Position numbers and translations under genes: made by a program
Notes under the pieces: generated by a model
What the model saw: only the letters and a program-made list of their open reading frames with translations
Told to the model about the DNA's origin: nothing
Databases searched by the model: none
DNA from: Isoperla grammatica
Lineage: Eukaryota > Arthropoda > Insecta > Plecoptera > Perlodidae
Direction: 5' to 3'
Assembly (NCBI GenBank): GCA_945910005.1
Contig: CAMDTW010000188.1
Location: forward strand, 1 to 64,000
DNA: 64,000 nt
Shown here: positions 20,359-33,440 of the stretch, one piece after another
Position numbering within the stretch: position 1 is the stretch's first letter
How the letters are laid out: each line of letters opens with the position of its first letter

Positions 20359-21756
20359 AAAAAACAAAAACAAAAACAGGAGAGCAAAAAGTGCCATAAG
20401 AGTTAATGGAAACGCTCGCTTCGCTCGCCTAATCAATATCTGTTGAGGATACTAATAACACGTTTCCGCATTTAGGCCTATTTTCACTATGTAACATGGG
20501 GATGTTTATTGCATAACAAACTGCATTGCCAGATAACAGATGCTTGCATTTGTTTTGGGTAGACGAATTTGAAATATAAATAAATGAGAAGTAAACAGAC
20601 CGACCTACGGCCAGCACGATATCGTTGTGTGGAATACACCAGCTGTGCGCACAATCATAAAGATGTCATTCATAGACTTGCTCTCCAACAGTACGTTATC
20701 CGTGCTTGTGCACTTTTGAGTGTTGCGCGACAGAAAATGACCACATGTAATAATATCAGGGCTTTGTTCGGCGCAATTGGGAGGGAGCGGTGGCAGCTCA
20801 TGGACATGGAGTACATTCGGCAACATGCACATAAGCGCCCGACTCAGAGCCGAGCAGAGCCGAAGGGCGGCAGAGGGGGAAGGTGACACATCCTTCCTCA
20901 GCGACGGTTCTCACCCGACTGACGTCGCACCTGGCCTGGCCCTGGCTGTGAAGCTTCGCTTCAATACGATCGACTCTCTCGAGATTGGTGTGACGGCGCG
21001 ACGCTAGCGCTCTTATACTCGATCGGGAACCGAACCCTGAGGATTACAAGTGGCTTCATGATTCAATGAAGGCTACACATCCCCATCTTGGAACCGTGTG
21101 GTTGTCTGATGAGCCTGTGGCAGGTCCGTTATTCTGAACACTCCAGGCATGGGCCTACAAACCTTTTGCGGCTATGCATTGTAATAATATTTGTTTACTA
21201 GAAATACATAGGCCTACCGTATGTCTGATATCATTTAGTTTAATTGGTCCGTATCCGTTTAACACGGACTTTGAGATCGTACTACATACTACAAGTCTAG
21301 TTCGTGCTGAAAAAGAAGGCGTGGTTAACCGCTTGCTAAACGTACTTAATAAACGTACGTAATGTTACTAAACATTTTTTAATGTATGTTTTAAATGTTT
21401 TAAAATGTAATTTACAGCTGCTTAACAACAATAAACAACAATAAACGTACGTACGCAGCTCGGTCCGCATGTGTTTATCACGCACTTTGAGATCGCGCAG
21501 ACCGTGCTAGCTCGGCTTCTTCTCCGAGCTGAGTTGGGTTCGAGCTTAGGTATTTATCAGGCAAATTCAGTTCGCATAATGTCCAGCTCGAGCTTACGAG
21601 GTCACACTCGGCTCGCGTGGTCAACGAAGTAGGAGATTGATTGATTGTACTTTTGTGACAAACAGCTTTCTAAAGGTAGGTAAATAAATGAAAAAAAAAA
21701 AAAAAAAATATTCTGCCAACGGACGAGTGCTAGTTACAAGAACATAACGTTTTCTC
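20359..21756. other. No gene recognised
   Basis: A 100-codon frame starts at 20584 (containing IGRERWQLMDMEYIRQHAHK) but has no recognised family or splice context. Another repeat-like word, GCTCGGTCCGCATG, occurs near 21458. A poly-A run of about 18 lies at 21690. I see nothing firm. Confidence 0.35.
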
Positions 21757-21876
21757 ATGATGATTGATTGATATTTGGGCTTAACGTCTCATATTTTTGC
21801 AACGAGGCTAATCGAGACAATGAGTGGGTGATATATGAAGATGATATATGGAGCTGTTTGGAGGAAAGGGGCAAGT
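21757..21876 (-). mobile_element. Composite SINE, 3' fragment
   Basis: TGATTGATTGATATTTGGGC, TTAACGTCTCATATTTTTGC, AACGAGGCTAATCGAGAC and AGGAAAGGGGCAAGTAGG. It ends before any head. Confidence 0.85.
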
Positions 21877-22670
21877 AGGCGTAGTGACCTGCAGACAGAG
21901 ATATGACTAACATAGGTACACACAGTGGCCTGCACATAGAGGCAAGACTAACTCTGTACACACAGTGGCCTGCACATAGAGGCAAGACTAACACAGGTAC
22001 ACATTTGCGATAGGCAAGGCAGGGTTCTTTTAATACAGTCGGCACAACCGTTAATGTATAACGTACGACCAAAATATTTGGTTTTTGATAGAAATCCAGA
22101 GATAAAAAAATAATCATCATTTAATAATAATAATAATTACAATAATAGACTCGGGATCGAACCAATCACTCACCAGAGTTGGGGTTGATGCCCATGTGCT
22201 GGATGAACGCGACGAGTCGATAGTCCCGGGTGTGAGCAGACTCGTCCTCCTTCAGCGGCTGAAAACACACGCGAGTCAGTCAACGGCTGCGGTTTTCCGT
22301 CGCAGAGATGTCGCAATGGCCAAAGGCTTGGAAAAGTTTTCGGAAGTTTCGATGTCGAACGATCGATATGATTTGAGATTGCAAATCGACGTCGAATCGA
22401 TAGTCGATTTTGGTTTCCACATCGATGTCGAATCGAATACAATCGACTTCAAGTCCCAACACTAGAGAATTTTAATGTGTATTCTCTCGTGTGGGCGGTG
22501 TCGGAAATTCTGTTGATGTTTTAGGCCTGTACAGTAATAATGATGCAAAATTTAAATAGGTTATTTGAATACGTACTCTCTTGAGTGGGTGGGTGGATTC
22601 GTTGTGGAATTCGGCAATTGAGAAGGCCGTGGAATCGGGTCAGCGAGTGTTTGACCCGGGGGTCTACTCC
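21877..22670. other. Intergenic; short direct repeats and a TCGAATCGAT-rich patch
   Basis: Two near-identical units containing ACACAGTGGCCTGCACATAG and AGGCAAGACTAAC lie at 21915-21995. At 22340-22450 words such as CGATGTCGAATCGA recur in both orientations, resembling the ends of some fish/invertebrate DNA transposon repeats. No gene is supported. Confidence 0.4.
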
Positions 22671-22833
22671 TGAAAGTTGTCTTCACGGCGACACGATTCG
22701 CTTTAAGCGATGTCTGTACGTAGCTATCACTTGCTATTGGCTAGAATCACTCAGCCAATAACAAGTGATAGCTATTAACTACCTGTGTAGATTGCACTTG
22801 AAGTCACTGATGTCGCCATGAAATCTTTTAGGA
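22671..22833. repeat. Fold-back hairpin / MITE-like inverted repeat
   Basis: The core arms AGCTATCACTTGCTATTGGC (22722) and GCCAATAACAAGTGATAGC (22754-22772) pair with one mismatch around a 10-base loop. Imperfect pairing continues outward: CTTCACGGCGACA (22681) against TGTCGCCATGAAA (22812). The total length of about 160 bp is typical of a small fold-back element. The termini are not defined. Confidence 0.6.
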
Positions 22834-23332
22834 ATAGCCCCCCTTCGATTCCCAGTTGCCGTTTTTTTTCATATTTCTGGATTTTACAGAATCGAATGGA
22901 ATCGCCGCTCTGTGGTCCGGTATTAATTTTGTAAATTACGGACTGAGTTGTGATAAATTCGCCTCACGCTCTAGGAGCAAGCCCTCTGCGTGAACGTCAA
23001 GAGAAATTCCAAGTCTTGCACAGCCCAAAAATGTTGTGATTGAATCTGGTTTTCGGAACTCAAATGTTCCGATGTGTTTGCGGCCTACACGCGAGCAAAT
23101 ACGGTAATAATAATACCTATTAACAGAATATTAGACCCTGTAATAGAAACCTACCTCAAAACTTGACTTGCGTTCGACTAATTATCATCGATAAATATTT
23201 GAGATAATTTGTTTTTCGTTCAAAATAATAACAAAACAAAAAGTGACAAGATAAATATGGATTTCGTAATATGAATTTGGGAAAATTACAGATTGACAAT
23301 AACTGATGTTCACTCGTGAATTGTTTGATCTT
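22834..23332. other. No feature recognised
   Basis: Spacer before the ATT microsatellite with no supported gene. Confidence 0.45.
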
Positions 23333-24337
<1,005 letters not shown>

Positions 24338-27263
24338 AATTATCTAGGCCTATCTATTAGTTTAGATATTTTCAATGTGTCTGTGTACGTCTGAATCTAT
24401 CCGTCTGTAGGGCGAGATGCGACAAGCTTGTTTGGTCCGACACTTCCAAGTCAACATGGAAACGTGGGACGTAACAGGTTTACAGATGTCCCAGGGTTTG
24501 GTCGGCGTACGACGGCGCTCTTTAAACATAGCGGCACTGCACTTCTCGTTGCATTGCGTATTATGAGGCCTCGGCACGAACCGGTCTATTCACGCTTACT
24601 AGAGTGACAGAAGTTCAAACTATGTGAAATTAATGCCCCATCTCTAGTACCTACTTTCCTTTTCTACATTAATACAGCATGCATAGTATTACAGATGTGT
24701 GTAGCATGTAGCACCCGATTAGGATACTTGCTGCTAAAAGTTTATACCAAACGCGGTGCCCTAAGGCGGTCGCTGGAATGTTCCGACCTTGTGCGGTATT
24801 TAAACAGATCTAAAATAAAACGACGTGCCAGGAGATGTTTCGCACCAATAAGTGAGCTTGCGCCGAGAAGTACGAATAAAGTAAAAGTTAACACGAATTT
24901 TACTTCTTAAAGAGAAAGTGAATTGTCTGAGGCCTAAATTGTACCTTGTTTATTTATATTTATAGTGTTGCTTGAATATAAAGTTCAGATACGTATTGTG
25001 GGTACGTTTCCGTTTTGCTTTTTTTTATTACGTGACGATCCAGAACGTAGACTGTCCCTCTTTCTGTTTTCTCCCGGAAAATGTCTGTACTGGTGAATGT
25101 GGACCGTTTAGCCGGAGGCCTGCATACTGGTACGCCGTACGGTATCAAGCACCGTATATAGGTATCTATATAGGTATCAAGACTAACTAACGAAGACCAT
25201 AGTAGACCACACACACGGTACCTAAAATCTGAATCGGGCGCAATAAAAAAGCAGCTGTTATTAGATTATTGAGCTTGTTTTCTTCCGTTTTGCATTTTTA
25301 TTTTTTTCCCGTGACGTAATCGTTTATTGGTCGGTCGCGTCGGCAAAAGGTTGGATCCTTTCGACCGTAGATCAGCCACCGGTTGGCAAGTTTCGTTGGA
25401 GCGATGATTCTACTACTCGCCTAAAGACTATACGACCTTGCTTTGTGCACATAGCGTTGGTCACGTCTCTCTCTCTCTCTCTCGACTTCAATGTCGGCGG
25501 ATTGGAGACCGCACGTTTTCAATCGGGCTTTTCTAGATTGGGACGGAAATATGCCCAAACTGCACTAAACCTGCTTGTTTGTATACCACTGCTTACCTGG
25601 AATCAGATCGGTATTTAAATGTGTAAGAATATTCAGTAATTTAATTAGTATTTAATTTATTAAGAAATATATTTTTATTGTTGTGTAGGTACACATAATT
25701 TAATGCTACCAATGAAACAAAAAAAAATTGCCTTAATTTTTTAAAGGTTTTTAACTTATCACAGGGTGACTTGAAGTTGAATCGAGTACATTTTGAATGG
25801 GCAGGAATTGACGAGCTGGCAATGTCTGTACCACGAACAAAGTAAGTTGGTCGTGTGCCACGTTCACAATGTACGCGTACATATTCGCGAGATTTGAAAA
25901 CGTAATTTATTCACGCGAAGGAAACGAGAGAAACATTTTGCAACATTGCCACATTTCACAATCTGATTATATAATAATAACGTATGTATATCTTTAACTT
26001 GATCTTGTCGTTAACCTCGTCTTGAATATATATATTTGTCTGTGTCGAGGTGATAATTTTTTCGTGTCGTAGATGTATTTTAACGTAAAAAAAAACAATA
26101 TAGGCCTACTATGTACGATCGTTATAATTACGTGGCCCCTCACGAGTTGCGTTTCCACCCTTCGAATCGAGTCGAGCCGTTTGTCTGTGTTAGCGTCGCG
26201 TACCCTTGCCTGCAGTAGATTCTCTAGGAATAGTCGTACGAACTTCACACCGTGGACGTTACTGGTCCCGCATCTGGCGGTAAATCAGTACCCGGAAGTC
26301 GCACGGCTGTGGCCCGCCATTTTCTTCGCTTTGGCTACGGTTTCAGGCCTTTCTTTCTCGTTGTCGGTACGTAGTCGCTTGGCACTATAGGGTTAGAAAA
26401 CGGACGTCGATTCGCAATATACCGGAAACCAGTATCGTGGACGCCGGTCCGTTATAATTATAGATCCATGCTCGCACCAAGCTTTCCGACTCATCCGAGA
26501 CCCCACCGCCCCATCCCACATCACTTGACATGGTCGTAATACTCCGCCTCTTGCGTATGTACGCACTCACTCGCTCGCGTACTAACTTTAGAGTAGTTCC
26601 GAAGTCTTTTCTTCAAGTTCTCGATAGTTTACCGTTCTAGTCCGACCTGTCGTTCGTGTAAAGTCTGGAGCTCGGGAGAAACGAGCGCACGCGTTGTTTT
26701 TGTGGTCGTTTATAATTATTAATGAAAGTAATATCCAAGAGGGGTGCACGGGACGGTCGATTTTAGAGTTTGGTGTTTGGTGTTTGTCAACCAACATAAT
26801 ATGTGTATCTAAAATTTTGCATGGTTTCTAAGGACGTACAAATAAAGACGTCGATATGTGTACATTTAAATAAATTATCTCACACTGATGGGGAAAAATG
26901 ATCACGTTTTAGGAGTTTTGTGAAATACCAAAAAAAAATGTCTTGAATAAAAAATTGTTTGCCAACTATTTAGTCGAAATGTGTCTGTCTATTTAAATAT
27001 TTTTCAACTTCAACCATGCAAAATATCAGATGCGTCCAAAAGACCCGAAAAGAAGCGTCGTCCTGTGAAACCTTTTAACGAAAATTGATGTATGTGATAT
27101 TTTTAAGTGATATCGATAGTCTTATCGGAACGCTCGCGGGCGTTCCCACGGGCCGGGCGAAACTGCCTCGGCCTGTAAATGTACAAAGTGTGGAGTTGTG
27201 ACGTTCTCGCGTGCACGTTCTATTATTACGAACGCTCACTTTGGACACGGCCCGGCAACAGGG
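24338..27263. other. About 2.9 kb with no recognisable gene
   Basis: Contains a short CT run (25466-25484) and scattered small frames without known motifs. No SINE tail or LTR signature was seen, so this is one of the less repetitive parts of the window and might include regulatory or intronic DNA. I cannot support any specific feature. Confidence 0.4.
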
Positions 27264-27422
27264 CTGTCGGGTTGCGTGCGCTACACTGTCGGGTTGCGTG
27301 CGCTACACTGTCGGGTTGCGTGCGCTACACTGTCGGGTTGCGTGCGCTACACTGTCGGGTTGCGTGCGCTACACTGTCGGGTTGCGTGCGCTACACTGTC
27401 GGGTTGCGTGCGCTACACTGTC
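27264..27422 (+). repeat. 22-bp GC-rich minisatellite, 7 copies
   Basis: TGTCGGGTTGCGTGCGCTAC followed by AC repeats with a 22-bp period and essentially no variation. It ends where the last unit reads TGTCCCG. Open frames across it (VACATLSG-like) are repeat artefacts. Confidence 0.95.
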
Positions 27423-28254
27423 CCGTGTTATTCATCGGGACTGTTAATGTTATGTCGACTGTCGGTTGAGTTATGACCCCACGTATTTGATGGCAATCCA
27501 GTGAACTGTAAAGATTAAAAAATAGTTTTATTTAAAGTAGCTTATTGTTGTATTACAGTTGTACTGTATGCCATTTTAGAATGATTAAGTTAAGTGGTAT
27601 CAATATTCTATTGGTAGGAGTTTTATTTTATTCTATTGGTAGGCTTGAATGTATTATATAGTCGCTTTCGGGGGTAGGAAAGACTGACTGCAAGTCTCAA
27701 TGCTCTCTAGTTAATATTTGGTTGTTAAATACATTGTTAAACACCAAATAATAGTAATAATAATATCTCACGGCGGCTAATTTGTTCTCGGTTCCATTGG
27801 TAGAGTTGCTTTGATTGGTGGCGGGTAAGAGGAAAGACTACCGTGAATACTGAATATCCTAATAATGCTGCACCGCATCGGAAAAAGTGCAAACCGGGCT
27901 CGTTTTACGTGTGCACCTAAAACTAAATACTGTGTGAGAAATATTTAAATAATATTGATGTTATCGGGGTAGATATTTCAAATTTACTTTGTGGCAATCG
28001 TACCAATACCGTGACACGTTATTTAAACAGTGTTTAGTTTATTCAGACTCAAACTGAGACTGGTTTTCACTTTTTAAATATGGTGTTTAACATTGTATGA
28101 TTAAAAAAAAAAACAGTAATTTCAAGCGTTTTCAATATTGTCGGTAGTCGCTCGGCATTTAAACGCGAGTCGGTTGCGTCCAAAGTGTGCGTCGTGCAGC
28201 GATTGTCTGTTGGGGAATACATAACTCTAAAATAGAAATATGCATAAAAAGTAA
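27423..28254. other. No feature recognised
   Basis: AT-rich spacer between the minisatellite and the end of the LINE. The LINE 3' UTR probably accounts for the last 50-100 bp. Confidence 0.4.
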
Positions 28255-28255
28255 C

Positions 28256-29535
28256 TTAACTAGGTATTGAGAATCCACTTATAACACTTTTGTTTGAATA
28301 CGTACGAACTATTGGTTGCTTGCTTAATTGAATGGGGCAACATGTTCCATAGCTTAGGGGCGAGAACTGAGAAAGAAGCACTGCCTGCCACAGAGTGATG
28401 TAAGGGGATTTCATACGTACTATTCCTTGTATTATATTATAACTGTGGTACGAGCCCGTATGCTTTAGTTTATTATATAAATAACCCGGTCTTTTATTTC
28501 TTATAATTCTCGCGATATTGCAATAATAATGTAAGGTTCTACGTTGGTGCATTTTTAGAATTTTGTGTTTATCATATATGTGGCTAATGTGGTCAAACTT
28601 TCTAATATTACACGCAAAGCGAATTGATGCATTCTGTACCTTTTGAATTTGTTTTAATACATTTTCATTAATACCCATGTACACTGTATCCGCATAATCA
28701 AACAATGGGTTTATTAAGGAATTTATGAGATTTAATTTAACATTTTCACTAAGCTCCAGTTTCCATTTATAGAGGGATCTTAGTACACCATAGGCTTTTG
28801 AACACTGTTTCTGGATGTGTTTATCGAAGGATAAGTTACTGTCAAACAATACTCCATGGTTTTTCCCTTCGTCTGACAAAGGCAGAGTTGTACCGCACAT
28901 TTTTATAGCAGAAATCTTATTCCCATTTAGTAAATTTCGCACTACTTGTTCATTGTGTTTGCTACCTAAAAGGATAACTGTCGACTTACTAGGATTAAAG
29001 TTCAGACCATTTTTCATCGACCATTCCGCGAGTAGTTGAAGATCAGTGTTAAAGTTATGAAAACTCTCTTCTATTGTTTCTATTGTTTCTAGATTTACTT
29101 CCAAAATACCTTGCACATCATCTGCATACTGATATATTAATACGTCTAGTCACTGCTGGCAGACTTTGGGCAAATATATTAAAGAATAATGGTCCAAGGA
29201 TTGATCCTTGTGGCACTCCGCAATGCACTGTTAGCGGTTGTGATATTAATACTTCATTGTCCTTTACAACTTTAACTTTTCGAGTTCTTTCAGATAAATA
29301 ACTTTTAACTAACTTTTCGGCCGACTTAGAGAATCCCATGTTAAAGAGTTTTGCCAGAAGCATGTCATGGTCAATTGTGTCGAAGGCCTTACTATAATCT
29401 TGGAGTAAGAGTAAACTAGTATTACCATTGTCAATGTTGTTCCTCAGTTCATCTACTACAGAAATAAGCGCGGTGGTAGTACTGTGATCTCTTCTAAACC
29501 CCGACTGATTTTTAAAGAAGTCACATAGATTATTT
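28256..29535 (-). pseudogene. LINE ORF2 fragment with YADD RT, frameshifted and 5'-truncated
   Basis: Reading downward from 29535: FFKNQSGFRRDHSTTTALIS, LLQDYSKAFDTIDHDMLL (usually LDFSKAFDTIDH) and VHCGVPQGSILGPLFFNIF. A one-base frameshift near 29125 follows, inside ISV-YADDV. From 29116 to 28256 there are 286 open codons: GLNFNPSKSTVILLGSKHN, LSFDKHIQKQCSKAYGVLRS, LINPLFDYADTVYMGI and IQKVQNASIRFACNI. This is a Jockey/CR1-like RT plus C-terminal region. The long intact C-terminal frame suggests a fairly recent insertion. It is cut on the 5' side at a SINE scrap (29543). Confidence 0.9.
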
Positions 29536-29542
29536 GTTTGTT

Positions 29543-29690
29543 AGATCCATTGTACGTTGCGTGAGTCGTCATACGGGAGTCCAGCAAGGGATGGCAGGGC
29601 CAAGTGGGAGGAGAAATATTCAATGGGACAGTGGGGGGGGGGGGGAGGGGATTGGGGTGTGGACTGCATTTCGTCTGACTTCTGACCAGC
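29543..29690 (-). mobile_element. Composite SINE, internal fragment
   Basis: AGATCCATTGTACGTTGCGT, GAGTCGTCATACGGGAGTCC, AGTGGGAGGAGAAATATTCA and GGACTGCATTTCGTCTGAC. Both the head and the 3' module are missing. A run of G at 29631-29645 is a potential assembly weak point. Confidence 0.85.
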
Positions 29691-30785
29691 ATGGATGGTA
29701 CCTATCCAAGATATACCTACACTGTACTGCTTCATACACTCTCAAAGTAGGACGTGGCCTACACAAAACAAAGCATGGAATAAAACTGCAAAGATTGAAC
29801 TGAATTAAATGTCCTACCCTTAAAGAAACATTGTGTACGAAAGCAGGTTACACTAGTAGACAGGTCTATATAAACAAGTGGTTATATTTCCTTAGTTAAC
29901 AAACTGGCCTATCGTTATCGAAAACTCTACCAACCCACATCAGTTAATCTCTCACAACTCTTTATAATATTTACAAAGGGCATTTAATGCAAATAAATAC
30001 ATACAGTATATACGCATACAGTCGCATATAAGAGATGGGCTCGTTAACTTCGATCTTTAAGAGCCATCCGTACTTAGAGCGGTATAGGGCGTTCCCGTGC
30101 TAATTGTTTCTGGTGATTGCGTGAGAACCGTTTGCCCTAGAGAGTTCCCGTTGCCTCAGTTTTCAAGCTGACAGTGTCCGATTTTTCTGCCGTTTTGTAC
30201 TTTTTGATAATTATTTATAGTTTAGGCCCCATGGCAGGTGATAAAATCCTGCAATTATCGAATTTTTTGATACTCTACTTCATAATATGATTTTAAAACC
30301 GTCCACGTTATCCTAGAAAAAAATTGAAAACAGGAAGAAAAATTATTTATCATAAGGTGTATAGATAAATTTATTTGAAACGAATTCGATTAATAGTTTT
30401 CTCGTAATCAGGGGAAACAAATGACTATGCGTGCGCGCTGCTGATCGGCGTTTGCTCAGTCAAGCCACTTTCACCCCCAACTCCTCCAACTTCCCCTCCG
30501 CTGAGAACCACGTGCACGGAACAAAGGAGGATCCATCCCGAGCGGCACAGTAAACTGCCAAATTATTGCTACCCATAAATCTGACAGGTTTGAAGACTTG
30601 CCGATAGCTCGCAACTTGTTTTCATAGATTTGAGTGTTCATCTTTCTCGACTCGACGTTCCCAGTTTGCGCTTGCCCGAATAATGCAGTTCCTAATTGCG
30701 TAGACATTGCGTCCTCATTACGTAGACTTCCTTATTCTGTTAGATATTGATATTGTGTGGAGAGTGGACAAATGTAATGTTCCCT
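29691..30785. other. No gene recognised
   Basis: About 1.1 kb of intergenic DNA. A 78-codon minus frame (30707-30471) has no known motif. Confidence 0.4.
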
Positions 30786-30870
30786 GGCACCGGTAGCCCA
30801 AGCGGCAACAACACCCATAGCAATACGTATCGTCGGAGGTTCTGAGTTCGATCTTAGTCGTGCGAACCTG
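30786..30870 (+). other. Possible tRNA-like SINE head
   Basis: GGTAGCCCAAGCGGCAACAA resembles an A box and TCTGAGTTCGATCTTAG a B box, spaced as in a tRNA. The acceptor stem does not pair convincingly, so I read it as a decayed tRNA-derived SINE and not as a gene. Confidence 0.35.
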
Positions 30871-30899
30871 TCTATACAATAATTGCTAAAATTACTATG

Positions 30900-31098
30900 A
30901 TGGTGATGGATAATAATTATGTTTGGGGTGTTACGTGCCATATTTTGTAACGAGGCTAATCGAGACGATGAGTTGGTTTTTATGAGGATGAAAAAACGCC
31001 ACATGACATCCATGCCCAAGCCAGGATTCGAACCTGGAACGCAGAGATCGCGGTTTACTAGACTAACGCCTAACCGACCTCGGCCAACTGCGCCGGCT
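30900..31098 (-). mobile_element. Composite SINE, head type i (tRNA-Thr-like), near complete
   Basis: On the minus strand from 31098: GCCGGCGCAGTTGGCCGAGG, then TCGGTTAGGCGTTAGTCTAG with anticodon-loop CTAGTAA (AGT, Thr), then GTTCCAGGTTCGAATCCTGG. The tRNA-like part is followed by CATGGATGTCATGTGGCG, TTTTTCATCCTCAT, then the family 3' module ATCGTCTCGATTAGCCTCGT and TACAAAATATGGCACGTAAC. The sharing of TTTCAT-[CT]-CTCAT...GTCTCGATTAGCC with head-ii and head-iii copies links all of these into one composite family. Confidence 0.85.
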
Positions 31099-31476
31099 AC
31101 TAAAATTACAGTATATTATTACTATATAACATATTTTTCTATTATATTTTAAACATTACTCTCGTTGCTATTTGTGTGAGTAATTGTTGGTATATATAAA
31201 CGTGACACCAACAACAGTCCCATCGAAAAACAAACGGAGACTTTCAAAGAAAGGAAACTTGCACCTTTCAGTTCCTAGAAGAAAAAAAGGCAGGAGCCTT
31301 GAAAAATGGAGGGAACGAATAAGGTAGTTGTTACTTTCCATTGCTTTTCAGTTTACTTTTCTTCTTTCATTATCGGCAATGTTCTCATTATGACACTAAT
31401 AAATGTTTTAACAGCTTTAGTGTAACATTTTGGTAGCGGGGTTTGGTAGCATTGGGGGTGGGTTCTCAGACCGAGA
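31099..31476. other. Intergenic; possible promoter and first exon at 31187-31324
   Basis: TATATATAAACG (31191) resembles a TATA box. About 60 bp later an open basic stretch reads PSKNKRRLSKKGNLHLSVPR and RKKGRSLEKWRERI, up to a GT at 31325. No acceptor or partner exon was recognised, so the exon is speculative. Confidence 0.25.
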
Positions 31477-31690
31477 TTAGCGATAATGGTGGCCTAGTGT
31501 TATACTGTTAGCACACGAGGCTCTAATTAGGGAGGTCGCCGGTTCGATACCCGACTGACTGAAGATTTCCCAGGGGGTTTCCTCAGTCACAGTTGGCCAA
31601 TGTTCGGATTGAGTCATAGTAACAGCCCTTAGACATTCCTTCCCCAACAATTCCAAAAATCGCAACACCTGGGTATTCACTGAAAAGGAG
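31477..31690 (+). mobile_element. SINE family B (tRNA-derived), plus copy
   Basis: The A-box-like GGTGGCCTAGTGTTATACTG and B box GGTCGCCGGTTCGATACCCG are followed by ACTGAAGATTTCCCAGGGG, GTTTCCTCAGTCACAGTTGG, AACAGCCCTTAGACATTCC and TTCCCCAACAATTCCAAAAA. It matches the minus-strand copy at 14285-14492 in order. No target-site duplication was identified. Confidence 0.8.
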
Positions 31691-32516
31691 CATGAACTGG
31701 CTGTCTGTGGGCAGGTTTCCTACGAAACATTACTGTTATATTATTATATTATATAGAAGAACTCACTCATTGAACATGCCATTCATGGGCCATGGCTCAT
31801 AGTCTAAAATCGTTGCTGAGGGTTGGAAAACACAATGCCTCTCACCATCGTAATCAGTAATCACCGATGGTAGCTGGTCCGTGAGGTCATACGGAACGAA
31901 TTACGTAACTCTGTCGGGAAAGTGCGCTTCTGAGTTTATATTTTCTGGATAAATTATTATGTCCACTATTACCGGTATGGGGCCCTGCTCTAACAATATG
32001 TAGTGTGACGAAGCTTTCTGGCAAACACTGAGTGGAGACTATATAGGTACTAAATATTGAAGTCGTTTCCATTTGTGGGGGGGGGGATGTGTTGACGTTC
32101 ATTGCATCATTGGATTCAATAAAAAGCATGCATATTATTAGCAGGTACGAACTCAACTTCATGTCACTACTCACTAGAATATAGTATTGTATTTTTGTTG
32201 CATAGCCTCCTACAAGGTATATACGTACAGAAAACATGTATCGTGATGAGTTTGATGAATGAGATGGAGCCAAAAATACTCGTTTTGACATCAACTGTAT
32301 ATTGCCAGAATTACGGTAGTAGGATATCCCGCAACATGGAAATACGAAACCCCCAGTATAAACTAGGTGCTCAATAAATTGTAATCGAAAGCTAATAATT
32401 TTGAATAAATAATAAATGGAAAGAACCTGAACGACGACACGGTTGTATAAAAAAAAAACTACTTCACCAAAGCCAAGAAATAGCACTTTCCCAGATCAAA
32501 CAACTTCGATGTCAAT
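31691..32516. other. No gene recognised
   Basis: AT-rich. A 199-codon minus frame (32486-31887) has no recognisable domain and hydrophobic, unbiased composition; I regard it as chance. It includes a poly-G run at 32082. Confidence 0.4.
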
Positions 32517-32700
32517 GCCCGTCTGAGCCAGGGGAAGAATACGCCCAGAGTGACTCTGCTAGTCGTAAGCGGCGACGAAAGGAGAACCTGACCATTCCTA
32601 CCTCTGTCCTACACTCAAGTTTCCTCCTTCAACTTGGCCCTGCCATCCCTTGCTGGACTCCTCTTATGACGACCACGCGATGAATATAGATGGACCTGGC
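32517..32700 (+). mobile_element. Composite SINE, head type iii, plus orientation, 3' truncated
   Basis: GCCCGTCTGAGCCAGGGG, AAGAATACGCCCAGAGTGAC, TCTGCTAGTCGTAAGCGGCG, then AACTTGGCCCTGCCATCCC and TTGCTGGACTCCTC. This is the mirror orientation of the copies at 39053-39361 and 19699-19828, and the only plus-strand member. Confidence 0.8.
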
Positions 32701-33440
32701 TCGAAAGACATCATATGACCTAAGCTGTCCAATAAATAATAATAATAATATTAATAATAATAATAATAATAATAATTCGATTTTAAGGAGATGAAATGCA
32801 ATGTGAAAGCGATAGTCCTACAGACATGTTTGTGTGTATTGGTACATCTATTTTTAATTATAGAGAATTATAGACCAGACCAGCACATGTCTAGTTCACT
32901 CCACTGAGCAGACATAATGCCCTTCCTAATGATTAGGGAGAATGTTTTCATCATCCTTCTGTTTTTCACTAAAAAGCGTATCAACACGACCTGAAAGACT
33001 TTACCTTTCGAGTATACCGACATTATGAGATTACTTATAGGATAGTGGCCTATTTATTCTGGTCATAACGTATGGTGTTTGCACAAAATGTATCTTGTTC
33101 ATGTAACTCAACCGCTATTCTGAATATTTTGTGCTTAATGTAACCCAATGCCAATGAGTTCCTTGTCCGAATTGGGAACGTTACTTTGCTGTTTGTAATG
33201 CAGGTCTATAGTTCCGTACAAGATAATTGTATTCACGTATTTTGTTAAGATTATTACTTTACGTACGTATTGTTTCTAATGCAACTGTATGTACTATGTT
33301 ATTCCGAACAACAGAATTGGGAGCCACAAATTTAGTATTTATACCTACCTTATTCGAAAAGTTACTTTATTGTTGGAAATGTAGGTTTACCATAGTTCCG
33401 TCCAAGAGCATTGCGAATCAGGAATTACATATTTTATTTA
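32701..33440. other. Intergenic with AAT microsatellite (32729-32776)
   Basis: An AATAATAAT tract with one interruption, then AT-rich DNA. No gene is supported. Confidence 0.5.

Noticed and set aside
22340..22450. Regulatory cluster of TCGAATCGAT sites
   Set aside because: It looks like the end of a repeat element, and no independent sign of regulation is visible.
27179..27476. Cys/Ala-rich small proteins
   Set aside because: Frames are produced by the 22-bp minisatellite; all three phases are open.
31019..31098. Functional tRNA-Thr gene on the minus strand
   Set aside because: A and B boxes and an AGT loop are present, but the acceptor stem does not pair and the sequence continues into a SINE body.
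31887..32486. 199-codon minus-strand open frame
   Set aside because: No recognisable motif, and it spans AT-rich DNA and a poly-G run. More likely chance.
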